Below, piece by piece: positions 1 through 5,077 of a stretch of 5,077 bases of DNA (within the stretch, counting starts at the first letter, position 1; each line of letters starts with the position of its first letter). This DNA is from a bacterium. GTDB lineage: Bacteria; BMS3Abin14. The stretch is from assembly GCA_022865845.1 (NCBI GenBank), contig JALHUC010000224.1, positions 1 through 5,077 on the forward strand. The letters run 5' to 3'. The notes under the pieces were generated by a model. That model did no database searches and was not told where the DNA came from. It was given only the letters and a program-made list of their open reading frames with translations. A program made the position numbers and the translations under genes.

Positions 1-1
1 A

Positions 2-409
2 AGCCCGTTATCCATAACAAGAGGTCTTGAATCGCTCCTGGCCCCTCTGGCTCGTTTCCGGTTCCCTGTCCAGGATTTTTCCCTCATGATGATGATGGCA
101 ATCCGGTTCATCCCTGTCCTTACGGATGAAACTGATCGTGTTTGGAAGGCCCAGAGGTCCAGGGGAGCGGACCTGAGGAGGGGAGGTCTCAAAGTAAGGG
201 CAGCCACCCTCATGTCCATTATCCTGCCCGTGTTCATCGGTCTGTTTCGCAGGGCGGACGATCTGGCTATCGCACTGGAGGCTCGTGGGTACGTACCTGG
301 AAAGCCCAGGTCGGCCATGTTCCCCCTGAAATGGAAAAGCAGCGACACATTGGCCCTGGTCTGTCTGGTGCTTTGGGCTTCTACAATCCTGTTCCTGATG
401 ACCAGGTAG
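2..409 (+). CDS. ecfT: Energy-coupling factor (ECF) transporter transmembrane protein EcfT, C-terminal part
   Basis: The reading frame is open from base 2 and ends in TAG at 407-409, giving the last 135 residues; the start lies left of the window. Counting from the first complete codon, it shows a helix ending in MMMMAIRFIP (29-38), then the coupling motif AQRSRGAD (50-57), a membrane segment (about 65-82), the second coupling motif EARGY (93-97) and a final membrane segment (about 116-133). The paired Ala/Ser-Arg-Gly motifs are the known contacts by which EcfT subunits (CbiQ/BioN family) touch the ECF ATPases, so the family call is firm. EcfT is the inner-membrane scaffold linking two ATPases to a vitamin- or metal-binding S component. 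The substrate cannot be read from this subunit. The ATPase genes are expected upstream. Its neighbour truA follows after 87 bp. The first ATG in frame (86) is inside the conserved region and is not the start. Confidence 0.9.
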   Translation, partial: SPLSITRGLESLLAPLARFRFPVQDFSLMMMMAIRFIPVLTDETDRVWKAQRSRGADLRRGGLKVRAATLMSIILPVFIGLFRRADDLAIALEARGYVPGKPRSAMFPLKWKSSDTLALVCLVLWASTILFLMTR

Positions 410-423
410 GCTCGCTTCGCTCG

Positions 424-455
424 AGTTCCAAGTTCCAGGTTCCAAGTTCCAAGTT
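424..455. repeat. Heptanucleotide tandem repeat (RGTTCCA, 4 copies plus a partial) between ecfT and truA
   Basis: Four contiguous 7-bp units read AGTTCCA (424-430), AGTTCCA (431-437), GGTTCCA (438-444) and AGTTCCA (445-451), followed by a partial unit AGTT (452-455). The array begins 15 bp after the ecfT stop codon and ends about 40 bp before truA. It has no obvious coding role. Its form resembles the short tandemly repeated (STRR) heptamers described in filamentous cyanobacteria, but that is a likeness of form only. Confidence 0.85.
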
Positions 456-485
456 AACATCAAACCAAAAACGATAATCTTAAAC

Positions 486-491
486 AGGAAG
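486..491 (+). promoter_or_regulatory. Ribosome binding site fixing the TTG start of truA
   Basis: AGGAAG at 486-491 sits 5 bases before TTG (497-499). It supports the non-ATG start, since no in-frame ATG lies near the conserved N-terminus (RRIKLTLEYDGT). Confidence 0.6.
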
Positions 492-496
492 TAATT

Positions 497-1228
497 TTGA
501 GACGAATTAAACTCACCCTGGAATATGATGGTACCGACTTTTCCGGTTGGCAGGTCCAGCCTGACCAGAGGACTGTCCAGGGTGTTCTTCAAGAGTGTCT
601 CAGTAATATGATGGGGAGCCAGATCAAGGTCATAGGGTCCGGGCGGACCGATGCGGGAGTCCATGCCGTTGAGCAGGTCGCCCACGCCGATGTGACAAGA
701 GATATTCCGGCGGCCAACATCATGATGGGGTTAAACAGCTCTCTCGAAAAGGATGTGCGGGTTCTCAACTGTGAGGATACGGCACAGGAATTCCATGCCC
801 AGAGAAGTGCTACCGGGAAGACCTACCGGTATATTATCCTGAACGGGTCACGGCCCACGGCGCTTGACAGGAACAGGGTCTGGTACATTCGGCAGCCCCT
901 CGATCTCGAAGCCATGGTAAAGGGCGCTGCTCACCTTATCGGTGAACAGGATTTTGCGGCTTTCAAGTCAGCCGGGGACGAAACGACTACAGTCAGGAAC
1001 CTCAGGAAGGTTGACATCCAGATGGAAGGGGAACACATCATACTCTTTTTCGAGGCCAACGGTTTTTTAAAACACATGGTTCGGAACCTCACCGGAGCGC
1101 TTGTGGAGGTTGGACAGGGGAAACTGGTCCACGATGACATCCGGCGGCTGCTCCTGGGAAGGTCCAGGGAGAACGCTCCCAAAAAAGCTCCGCCTCAGGG
1201 TCTCACCCTCATTCAGGTCACATATTAA
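497..1228 (+). CDS. truA: tRNA pseudouridine synthase A (tRNA pseudouridine 38-40 synthase)
   Basis: A complete protein of 243 residues, within the usual TruA size, acting in the cytoplasm. The family isomerises uridines 38, 39 and 40 in the anticodon arm of many tRNAs. Visible motifs in order are the N-terminal LTLEYDGTDFSGWQ (6-19), the active-site block GSGRTDAGVHA (47-57) with the catalytic aspartate at 52, FHAQRSATGKTYRY (99-112) with the conserved tyrosines, GEQDFAAF (149-156), and FLKHMVRN (190-197) followed by the GALVEVGQGKL region. All key residues are present. The start is TTG with AGGAAG 5 bases upstream; it gives an N-terminus that begins exactly at the first beta strand of the family. 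It follows ecfT in the same direction, an arrangement known from Firmicutes (ecfA1-ecfA2-ecfT-truA). Here it is followed by liv genes rather than rplM-rpsI. A 10-bp palindrome (1228-1237) overlaps the stop codon but has no loop or T-tract, so it is not called a terminator. Confidence 0.97.
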   Translation: MRRIKLTLEYDGTDFSGWQVQPDQRTVQGVLQECLSNMMGSQIKVIGSGRTDAGVHAVEQVAHADVTRDIPAANIMMGLNSSLEKDVRVLNCEDTAQEFHAQRSATGKTYRYIILNGSRPTALDRNRVWYIRQPLDLEAMVKGAAHLIGEQDFAAFKSAGDETTTVRNLRKVDIQMEGEHIILFFEANGFLKHMVRNLTGALVEVGQGKLVHDDIRRLLLGRSRENAPKKAPPQGLTLIQVTY

Positions 1229-1295
1229 ACCCGGGTTAAACACCATAGATTTAGGGCAGGCGGAGGACACGGAGAAGCGCTGAACTGGATAAACC

Positions 1296-1323
1296 TTTGA
1301 GATCTGAGATTTGAGATCTGAAA
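1296..1323. repeat. Heptanucleotide tandem repeat (TYTGARA, 4 copies) between truA and livF
   Basis: Four exact 7-bp steps read TTTGAGA (1296-1302), TCTGAGA (1303-1309), TTTGAGA (1310-1316) and TCTGAAA (1317-1323); units 1 and 3 are identical. The 12-mer TTTGAGATCTGA therefore recurs at a 14-bp distance. The array lies 67 bp after truA and about 93 bp before livF. It is immediately followed by TAGAAT (1324-1329), a fair -10-like hexamer. The TTGAGA in unit 1 is 21 bp away, too far for a standard promoter, so no promoter is called. The rest of the 188-bp gap shows no gene and no clear terminator. Confidence 0.85.
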
Positions 1324-1416
1324 TAGAATTACCTCAGACTTCTAAACCTTGACCCGCAAGGGCAATTTAACTAAACTCCTGATTCGATTCAACATCCTCA
1401 TCACAAAGTGAGCCGA

Positions 1417-2124
1417 ATGCTAAAAATCAACAACATCCACACCTATTACGGTAATATCCACGCCCTGAAGGGCGTGAGCATTGAGGTTTCCGAAGGAGAG
1501 ATCATCACCCTTATTGGTGCCAACGGTGCCGGAAAAACGACGACCCTGATGTCTGTCTCCGGGGTTGTTCCCATCCGGGAGGGAGAGATCCTTTTCGAAG
1601 GGGAACCGATCCACACCAGGCCCCCCGACCAGATCGTCGGTCTCGGGATATCTCAGGTTCCGGAGGGGAGACTTATATTCCCCGGGCTTACTGTGATGGA
1701 AAACCTTGATATCGGCGCCTTCCTGAGAAAGGATAAAGCCGGCATAAAGGAAGATCTGGATTATGTTCTGGATCTGTTCCCGATCCTGGCGGAGCGCCGG
1801 CACCAGGCGGGAGGTACCTTGAGCGGAGGGGAACAGCAGATGCTGGCCATCTCTCGTTCACTCATGGCCAGGCCGAGACTCCTTCTCATGGACGAGCCTT
1901 CTCTTGGACTCGCCCCGATCATCGTGGAGCGTATCTTCGAGATCATCAGGAAGATCAATCAGGAGAACCAGACGACGATCTTCCTCGTAGAACAGAACGC
2001 CAACATGGCTCTGCAGATCGCCCATCGAGGTTATGTCATGGAAAACGGGCGCATCACCCTTGTAGATAGTGCCAGGAACCTGGCGACAAACGAGGATGTC
2101 AAAAAGGCTTACCTGGGGATTTAA
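1417..2124 (+). CDS. livF: Branched-chain amino acid ABC transporter, ATP-binding protein LivF
   Basis: A complete ABC ATPase of 235 residues, the usual LivF length. Motifs counted from ATG 1417 are Walker A GANGAGKTT (34-42), the Q-loop glutamine at 80 followed by the LivF-typical PEGRLIFPGLTVMENL, the signature LSGGEQQ (135-141), Walker B LLLMDEP (155-161) with catalytic Glu160, and a switch region LVEQN in which Gln193 stands where most ABC proteins have histidine. That Gln and the N-terminus LKINNIHTYYGNIHALKG are typical of LivF rather than LivG. It binds the cytoplasmic face of the LivHM pore as partner of LivG. I chose ATG 1417 because it matches the family N-terminus; GTG 1408 adds three residues, lacks a Shine-Dalgarno, and its own GTGAG could serve 1417. 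livF stands 236 bp ahead of livK, whereas in the E. coli cluster it is last. Confidence 0.96.
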   Translation: MLKINNIHTYYGNIHALKGVSIEVSEGEIITLIGANGAGKTTTLMSVSGVVPIREGEILFEGEPIHTRPPDQIVGLGISQVPEGRLIFPGLTVMENLDIGAFLRKDKAGIKEDLDYVLDLFPILAERRHQAGGTLSGGEQQMLAISRSLMARPRLLLMDEPSLGLAPIIVERIFEIIRKINQENQTTIFLVEQNANMALQIAHRGYVMENGRITLVDSARNLATNEDVKKAYLGI

Positions 2125-2360
2125 GAGTCTTTTGTTGGGAGGGAATTCAGACCCGCAATTTGCCGGAGATGCCCTTTTGATCTGGGTTGAGCGGATTTCA
2201 TGGAACGGTTTTTATTGACTCAATCAAAAGTTCAGGATAGTTATCGTGTTTACTTTAAAAGCCGCTTATACAAAAACATACATATCGCAGTATTCCCTTT
2301 TGGTGGGGGACCTGCCGGATCGCTCCACTGGGGTGGTTTTAACACTAAGGAGGTATTTGG
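2125..2360 (+). promoter_or_regulatory. livF-livK intergenic region with a possible sigma70-type promoter
   Basis: This 236-bp gap has no credible gene. The best promoter-like pair is TTGACT (2215-2220, five of six to the -35 consensus) with a weak TAGTTA (2238-2243) after a 17-bp spacer. This would give a leader of about 110 bases before livK. I found no convincing terminator after livF and no leader peptide rich in leucine, isoleucine or valine codons. A separate promoter for livK fits its very strong ribosome binding site and the downstream terminator, but the -10 match is poor. Confidence 0.3.
2346..2354 (+). promoter_or_regulatory. Near-perfect Shine-Dalgarno of livK
   Basis: TAAGGAGGT at 2346-2354 is complementary to the 3' end of 16S rRNA over its full core and lies 6 bases before ATG 2361. 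It fixes the livK start and is by far the strongest ribosome binding site in the window, in keeping with abundant synthesis of a binding protein. Confidence 0.85.
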
Positions 2361-3491
2361 ATGAGAAGGGTAATGTGTATTACTGTTGTTGCCATGATGG
2401 TCATGGCCCTAATGATCACCGGTTGCTCGAAAAAAGCAGAACCGGTACAGCCCATAAAAGTAGGCGTTGCCGGTCCTCACAGTGGTGACCTGGCCTCCTA
2501 CGGCATACCGACTGTTCGCGCGGCCGAACTGGTAGTCGAAGAGATCAACGCCAAGGGCGGCGTTCTTGGCCGACCCGTGGAACTCCTCATAGAGGACGAT
2601 GTATGTAAACCTGAAGTTGCTACCAACACCGCCACCAAGCTGGTTTCTGACGGGGCCGTCGTTGTTGTGGGGCACGTTTGTTCAGGCGCCACCAAGGCGG
2701 CTCTCGGGATCTATAATGACGCTGGTATCATCGTCATGTCCCCCTCCGCTACCAATCCGGATCTGACCCAGAGCGGTGATTATCCCAACTTCTACCGTAC
2801 CATCGCTTCCGATGACCTGCAGGCCAAGCTGGGTGTCGATTTCACTGTCAATACCCTGGGCGCCAAGAAGGTGGCGGTTCTTCACGACAAAGGTGACTAC
2901 GGCAAGGGATACGCCGAGTTTGCCAAGAAATACCTGGAGGAGATGCCCGGAGTCGAGGTAACCCTGTTTGAGGGAGTCACCCCCGGTGCCGTGGATTACA
3001 GCGCCATCGTTCAGAAGGTAGGAAGGTCTGGTGCTGAGGCAGTCGTTTACGGTGGATACCACCCTGAGGCCTCCAAGATCGTCACGCAGATGAAAAAGAA
3101 GAAGATGGACATCTTTTTCGTTTCCGATGACGGTGTCAAGGACGTGACCTTCATTAAAGTCGCCGGCGAGTACTCCGAGGGCGTGTACGCTTCCGGCCCC
3201 ATGGATGTTTCCGATCTGCCCATGTACCAGAAGGCCGTTGAGGCTCACAAGGCCAAGTACGGTGAGGAGCCGGGCGCCTTCTTCAAGGAGGGTTACGCTG
3301 CCACGATAGCACTGCTGAACGCCATCGAGAAAGCCGGATCCACCGAGTCCGCTGCCATCGAGAAGGTCCTTCGCAGCGAGTTTGTCGACACGACGGTGGG
3401 TAATATCTCCTTCGACGCGAAGGGTGATGCCATCGGTGTCGGGTTCTCCATGTACAAGGTCGTTAACGGAGAGTACGTAGAACAGAAATAA
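2361..3491 (+). CDS. livK: Branched-chain amino acid ABC transporter, substrate-binding lipoprotein LivK
   Basis: A complete periplasmic-binding protein (type I fold, Peripla_BP_6/LivJ-LivK family) of 376 residues. The N-terminus has two arginines, a methionine-rich hydrophobic stretch and a lipobox ITGC with Cys22, predicting signal peptidase II cleavage and a membrane-tethered protein, unlike the soluble E. coli LivJ/LivK. The mature part starts with PIKVGVAGPHSGDLASYG (31-48). DDVCKP and GHVCSGAT carry Cys82 and Cys107, matching the disulfide pair of LivJ. SPSATNP (127-133) and the YGGYHPEA stretch match ligand-contact loops of the family. These support a branched-chain or similar aliphatic amino acid ligand, though the exact specificity cannot be read. 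It is flanked by livF upstream and livH downstream, and followed at once by a terminator-like hairpin. The start is fixed by TAAGGAGGT. Confidence 0.95.
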   Translation: MRRVMCITVVAMMVMALMITGCSKKAEPVQPIKVGVAGPHSGDLASYGIPTVRAAELVVEEINAKGGVLGRPVELLIEDDVCKPEVATNTATKLVSDGAVVVVGHVCSGATKAALGIYNDAGIIVMSPSATNPDLTQSGDYPNFYRTIASDDLQAKLGVDFTVNTLGAKKVAVLHDKGDYGKGYAEFAKKYLEEMPGVEVTLFEGVTPGAVDYSAIVQKVGRSGAEAVVYGGYHPEASKIVTQMKKKKMDIFFVSDDGVKDVTFIKVAGEYSEGVYASGPMDVSDLPMYQKAVEAHKAKYGEEPGAFFKEGYAATIALLNAIEKAGSTESAAIEKVLRSEFVDTTVGNISFDAKGDAIGVGFSMYKVVNGEYVEQK

Positions 3492-3511
3492 ATTTTGAAC
3501 CGAACCCTGGA

Positions 3512-3553
3512 AGCAGGGGAGAGGCACTAAGGCCTCTCCCCTGTTCTTTGTTT
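3512..3553 (+). terminator. Intrinsic terminator-like hairpin between livK and livH
   Basis: A perfect 12-bp GC-rich stem, CAGGGGAGAGGC (3514-3525) with GCCTCTCCCCTG (3532-3543), closes a 6-base loop ACTAAG. An extra A-T and a G-T pair lie at its base (3512-3513 with 3544-3545). It is followed by the T-rich run TTCTTTGTTT (3544-3553), interrupted by a C and a G. It lies 20 bp after the livK stop and 40 bp before livH. Within a liv operon such an element would end most transcripts after livK and let a fraction read through to the permease genes. Partial rather than complete termination is inferred from context. Confidence 0.85.
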
Positions 3554-3592
3554 CCGCAAGAACACAGGCATCCCGTACGACCTTTATTACTT

Positions 3593-4495
3593 ATGGATTA
3601 CTTCTTCGAGCTATTTCTAGGCGGGCTTACCCGCGGGTCCATCTACGCCCTCATCGCCCTGGGCTATACCATGGTGTACGGCATCATTGAGCTGATAAAC
3701 TTTGCCCATGGCGAGATTTACATGATCGGCGCCTTTACGGCTCTTATCGCCGCCAGCCTGTTGACCATGGCAGGATTTCAAGGCCTTGCAGTGCTGGCAC
3801 TTGCTATGGTTATTGCGGTAATTTATGCCGGGGCCTACGGATATACGGTTGAAAAGGTCGCTTATCAGCCATTACGCCAGGCGTCCAGGCTAAGTCCCCT
3901 TATCAGCGCGATCGGGATGTCTATTTTTCTTCAGAACTACGTCCTTCTGGCGCAGACATCGGACTTTCTTCCGTTCCCGTCCCTGATACCCCAGTTCAAG
4001 TTTATGAAGTCGATCGAACACATTTTCAGCTCCTCTGAACTTGTCATAGTGACGGTAACGGCTACGACAATGATCCTGCTCACTTGCCTCATCAAATTCA
4101 CGCGCATGGGGAAGGCCATGAGGGCCACGGCCCAGGACCGGAAAATGGCTATGCTGGCGGGAATTAATATCAACCGGGTGATTTCCACGACCTTTGTCAT
4201 CGGATCTTGTCTGGCCGCTGTGGGCGGCGTTCTCATTGCTTCCCATATAGGCCAGATCAACTTCTATATCGGATTTATTGCCGGGATCAAGGCCTTCACA
4301 GCCGCGGTTCTGGGAGGGATAGGATCGATTCCGGGAGCTGTTCTTGGAGGCCTCGTGCTGGGCTGGACCGAAAGTTTTGCCACCGGTTACATTTCCAGCG
4401 ATTATGAGGATGTTTTCGCCTTTCTCCTGCTGGTCATCATCCTGATATTCAGGCCTGAGGGTCTGCTGGGCAAGTCCAGCACCCACAAGGTTTAG
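3593..4495 (+). CDS. livH: Branched-chain amino acid ABC transporter, permease LivH
   Basis: A complete inner-membrane permease of 300 residues (E. coli LivH is 308). It opens with the family N-terminus LGGLTRGSIYALIALGYTMVYG (9-30), then IIELINFAHGEIYMIGAF (31-48). About eight hydrophobic segments are visible, roughly at 13-33, 42-60, 63-84, 101-121, 150-168, 196-218, 227-262 and 273-286. The cytoplasmic coupling loop RMGKAMRATAQDRKMAMLAG (171-190) is the EAA-like contact for the LivF/LivG ATPases. The C-terminal AAVLGGIGSIPGAVLGG (237-253) and FRPEGLLG (286-293) are hallmarks of LivH/LivM permeases. I chose ATG 3593 because the family N-terminus starts there. The frame stays open to TTG 3548, but that codon lies in the terminator's T-tract and the 15 extra residues (FPQEHRHPVRPLLL) look unlike the family. 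No Shine-Dalgarno is visible before either start. Confidence 0.95.
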   Translation: MDYFFELFLGGLTRGSIYALIALGYTMVYGIIELINFAHGEIYMIGAFTALIAASLLTMAGFQGLAVLALAMVIAVIYAGAYGYTVEKVAYQPLRQASRLSPLISAIGMSIFLQNYVLLAQTSDFLPFPSLIPQFKFMKSIEHIFSSSELVIVTVTATTMILLTCLIKFTRMGKAMRATAQDRKMAMLAGININRVISTTFVIGSCLAAVGGVLIASHIGQINFYIGFIAGIKAFTAAVLGGIGSIPGAVLGGLVLGWTESFATGYISSDYEDVFAFLLLVIILIFRPEGLLGKSSTHKV

Positions 4496-4507
4496 AGATC
4501 TATTTGA

Positions 4508-4679
4508 TAGGGTCGCAAAAAGTCCAGGCGGAACTTTTTGCTCAACGGAAAGTGAAAAGCGTCGTTTTCCCTTTCCTCACGGATCGACGACCCTACTATC
4601 GGTCATCGATCCGGGCGCCCATACGGGGCGCGTTGATGACTTTTTACGATGTCATCAACTTGGGTAACTTCGTAAAAAG
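4508..4679. repeat. Hairpin-packed spacer between livH and livM (REP/MITE-like or structured RNA)
   Basis: Five hairpins follow one another with gaps of 0 to 5 bases. H1 is 4515-4541: 9 pairs GCAAAAAGT/ACTTTTTGC plus 2 more across a bulged A, loop AGGC. H2 is 4547-4576: 11 pairs, one mismatch, loop GCGTCG. H3 is 4581-4612: 11 of 12 positions paired, 8-base loop. H4 is 4615-4631: 6 GC pairs, 5-base loop. H5 is 4632-4659: 9 pairs GTTGATGAC/GTCATCAAC, 10-base loop. H5 can be replaced by CTTTTTACGA (4640-4649) pairing with TCGTAAAAAG (4670-4679). TAGGGTCG (4508-4515) can also pair with CGACCCTA (4588-4595). About 134 of the 145 bases from 4515 to 4659 lie inside hairpins. The motif TCGYAAAAAGT or close variants occurs four times, twice on each strand. 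No protein is credible here. A dispersed palindromic repeat inserted into the operon is the likeliest explanation; a folded mRNA element is the alternative. Confidence 0.65.
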
Positions 4680-4711
4680 ACTCTTCGAGTTTGCTGATGG
4701 TTCGAGGTCTT
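4677..4711 (+). promoter_or_regulatory. livM ribosome binding site within a possible masking hairpin
   Basis: GAGGT (4704-4708) lies 7 bases before ATG 4716 and decides that start. The same bases can pair upstream: AAGACT (4677-4682) with GGTCTT (4706-4711, one G-U pair), then TCGA (4685-4688) with TCGA (4702-4705) across a two-base bulge, with a loop of about 13 bases. This would cover the whole Shine-Dalgarno. The ribosome binding site is well supported; masking is inferred from pairing alone. Confidence 0.5.
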
Positions 4712-4715
4712 GAAC

Positions 4716-5077
4716 ATGAAAGATCTTAAACAGTCCCTTTTCATTTCAGTATGGTTCATGCTGCTCACCTTTCCCATAATGGTGATCCGCGTCAATACGA
4801 TTGAAAAGGTCGTACAGTGGCGCTGGATCAACATGGCGGCCATGGGGCTTGGCACTTTCATCCTTTCCTACCTGTGGCGATATATGATGGCCCGCAAGGA
4901 AGCCGGAGGCAATGAGAGCGAGGGGAGCGTTGCCTGGCACCAGCGGTTGTTCAGTGAAAAAAGGCTCTTCCTACCCTTTGGAGCCGCTTTTTTTACCTTT
5001 GCGGCCCTTTTTCCCCTTATCGTTTCCGAATACCGGGTCAACGTCATGATAACGGCCATGATCTACATTGTGCTGGG
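4716..5077 (+). CDS. livM: Branched-chain amino acid ABC transporter, permease LivM, N-terminal part
   Basis: The frame is open from ATG 4716 to the window edge (120 full codons plus two bases) with no stop. The start has GAGGT 7 bases upstream. Hydrophobic segments lie at about 7-26, 37-58 and 84-104, and a fourth begins near 110. The stretch VNTIEKVVQWRW (26-37) and the closing MITAMIYIVLG correspond to the N-terminal extension of the long LivM form seen in E. coli (VDTASDVRWQW and TLTMIYIILG, from memory). There the conserved permease core starts directly after this point. The charged loop at about 59-84 is expected to be soluble. Most of the protein, including its EAA-like loop, lies beyond the window. 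It follows livH by 220 bp, and its role would be to pair with LivH as the inner-membrane pore. The call rests on the extension plus position after livH. Confidence 0.85.
   Translation, partial: MKDLKQSLFISVWFMLLTFPIMVIRVNTIEKVVQWRWINMAAMGLGTFILSYLWRYMMARKEAGGNESEGSVAWHQRLFSEKRLFLPFGAAFFTFAALFPLIVSEYRVNVMITAMIYIVL

Noticed and set aside
454..478. TTAACA (454-459) and GATAAT (473-478) as a truA promoter
   Set aside because: The spacer is only 13 bp, too short for a standard sigma70 promoter.
8..685. A 225-residue open frame on the minus strand across ecfT and truA
   Set aside because: It crosses two recognisable genes and a tandem repeat, and its residues resemble no protein family I know.
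1228..1237. Palindrome AACCCGGGTT at the truA stop, considered as a terminator
   Set aside because: It has no loop and no following T-tract.
1993..1998. Gln in place of the H-loop histidine in LivF
   Set aside because: LVEQN is the usual form in LivF proteins, so it is not a defect.
2246..2488. A GTG-started 80-residue frame upstream of livK, considered as a leader peptide
   Set aside because: It has no Shine-Dalgarno, overlaps livK by over 120 bases in another frame, and lacks a run of branched-chain amino acid codons.
2682..3527. A 281-residue open frame on the minus strand opposite livK
   Set aside because: It mirrors livK codons, has no recognisable domain, and covers the terminator hairpin; livK is clearly the real gene.
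3548..3592. Upstream TTG extension of livH
   Set aside because: The TTG lies in the terminator tail, has no Shine-Dalgarno, and the added residues do not resemble LivH N-termini.
4504..4713. A 69-residue TTG-started frame in the livH-livM spacer
   Set aside because: It has no ribosome binding site, and its sequence is set by the consecutive palindromes, so it is a by-product of the repeat.

Overview
The window holds five protein-coding genes, all on the + strand. They are the 3' end of an ECF-transporter membrane subunit (ecfT), the tRNA modification gene truA, and four fifths of a branched-chain amino acid ABC transporter: livF, livK, livH and the 5' end of livM. Moderate GC content, the lipoprotein-type LivK, the E. 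coli-like N-terminal extension of LivM and the repeat-bearing intergenic spacers suggest a Gram-negative bacterium of the deltaproteobacterial (Desulfobacterota-like) kind, possibly an uncultured one. This placement is an inference from gene style and was not checked against any database.

Layout: ecfT (partial, to 409) is followed by a spacer with a 4 x 7 bp tandem repeat. Next comes truA (497-1228, TTG start, clear Shine-Dalgarno), then a second spacer with a different 4 x 7 bp tandem repeat. livF (ATPase) follows at about 1417-2124. A 236-bp gap that probably carries a promoter leads to livK (2361-3491), a lipoprotein binding protein with a near-perfect Shine-Dalgarno. A strong intrinsic-terminator-like hairpin (3512-3553) separates livK from livH (3593-4495). 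A 220-bp spacer made almost entirely of consecutive hairpins (4508-4711) then leads into livM, which runs off the right edge.

How the genes work together: LivK captures a branched-chain amino acid or related ligand outside the inner membrane. LivH and LivM form the membrane pore, and LivF with LivG would drive transport with ATP. LivG is not in the window and is expected to the right of livM. The terminator after livK and the lack of a visible Shine-Dalgarno at livH suggest the binding protein is made in excess over the permeases. EcfT would couple ECF ATPases, expected upstream, to a substrate-binding S component. TruA makes pseudouridine in tRNA anticodon arms; ecfT-truA adjacency is known from Firmicutes.

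I see no defence system, CRISPR array, transposase, tRNA or rRNA. The parts not explained by ordinary genes are the two heptamer arrays and the hairpin-packed spacer before livM, whose last hairpin could mask the livM ribosome binding site.
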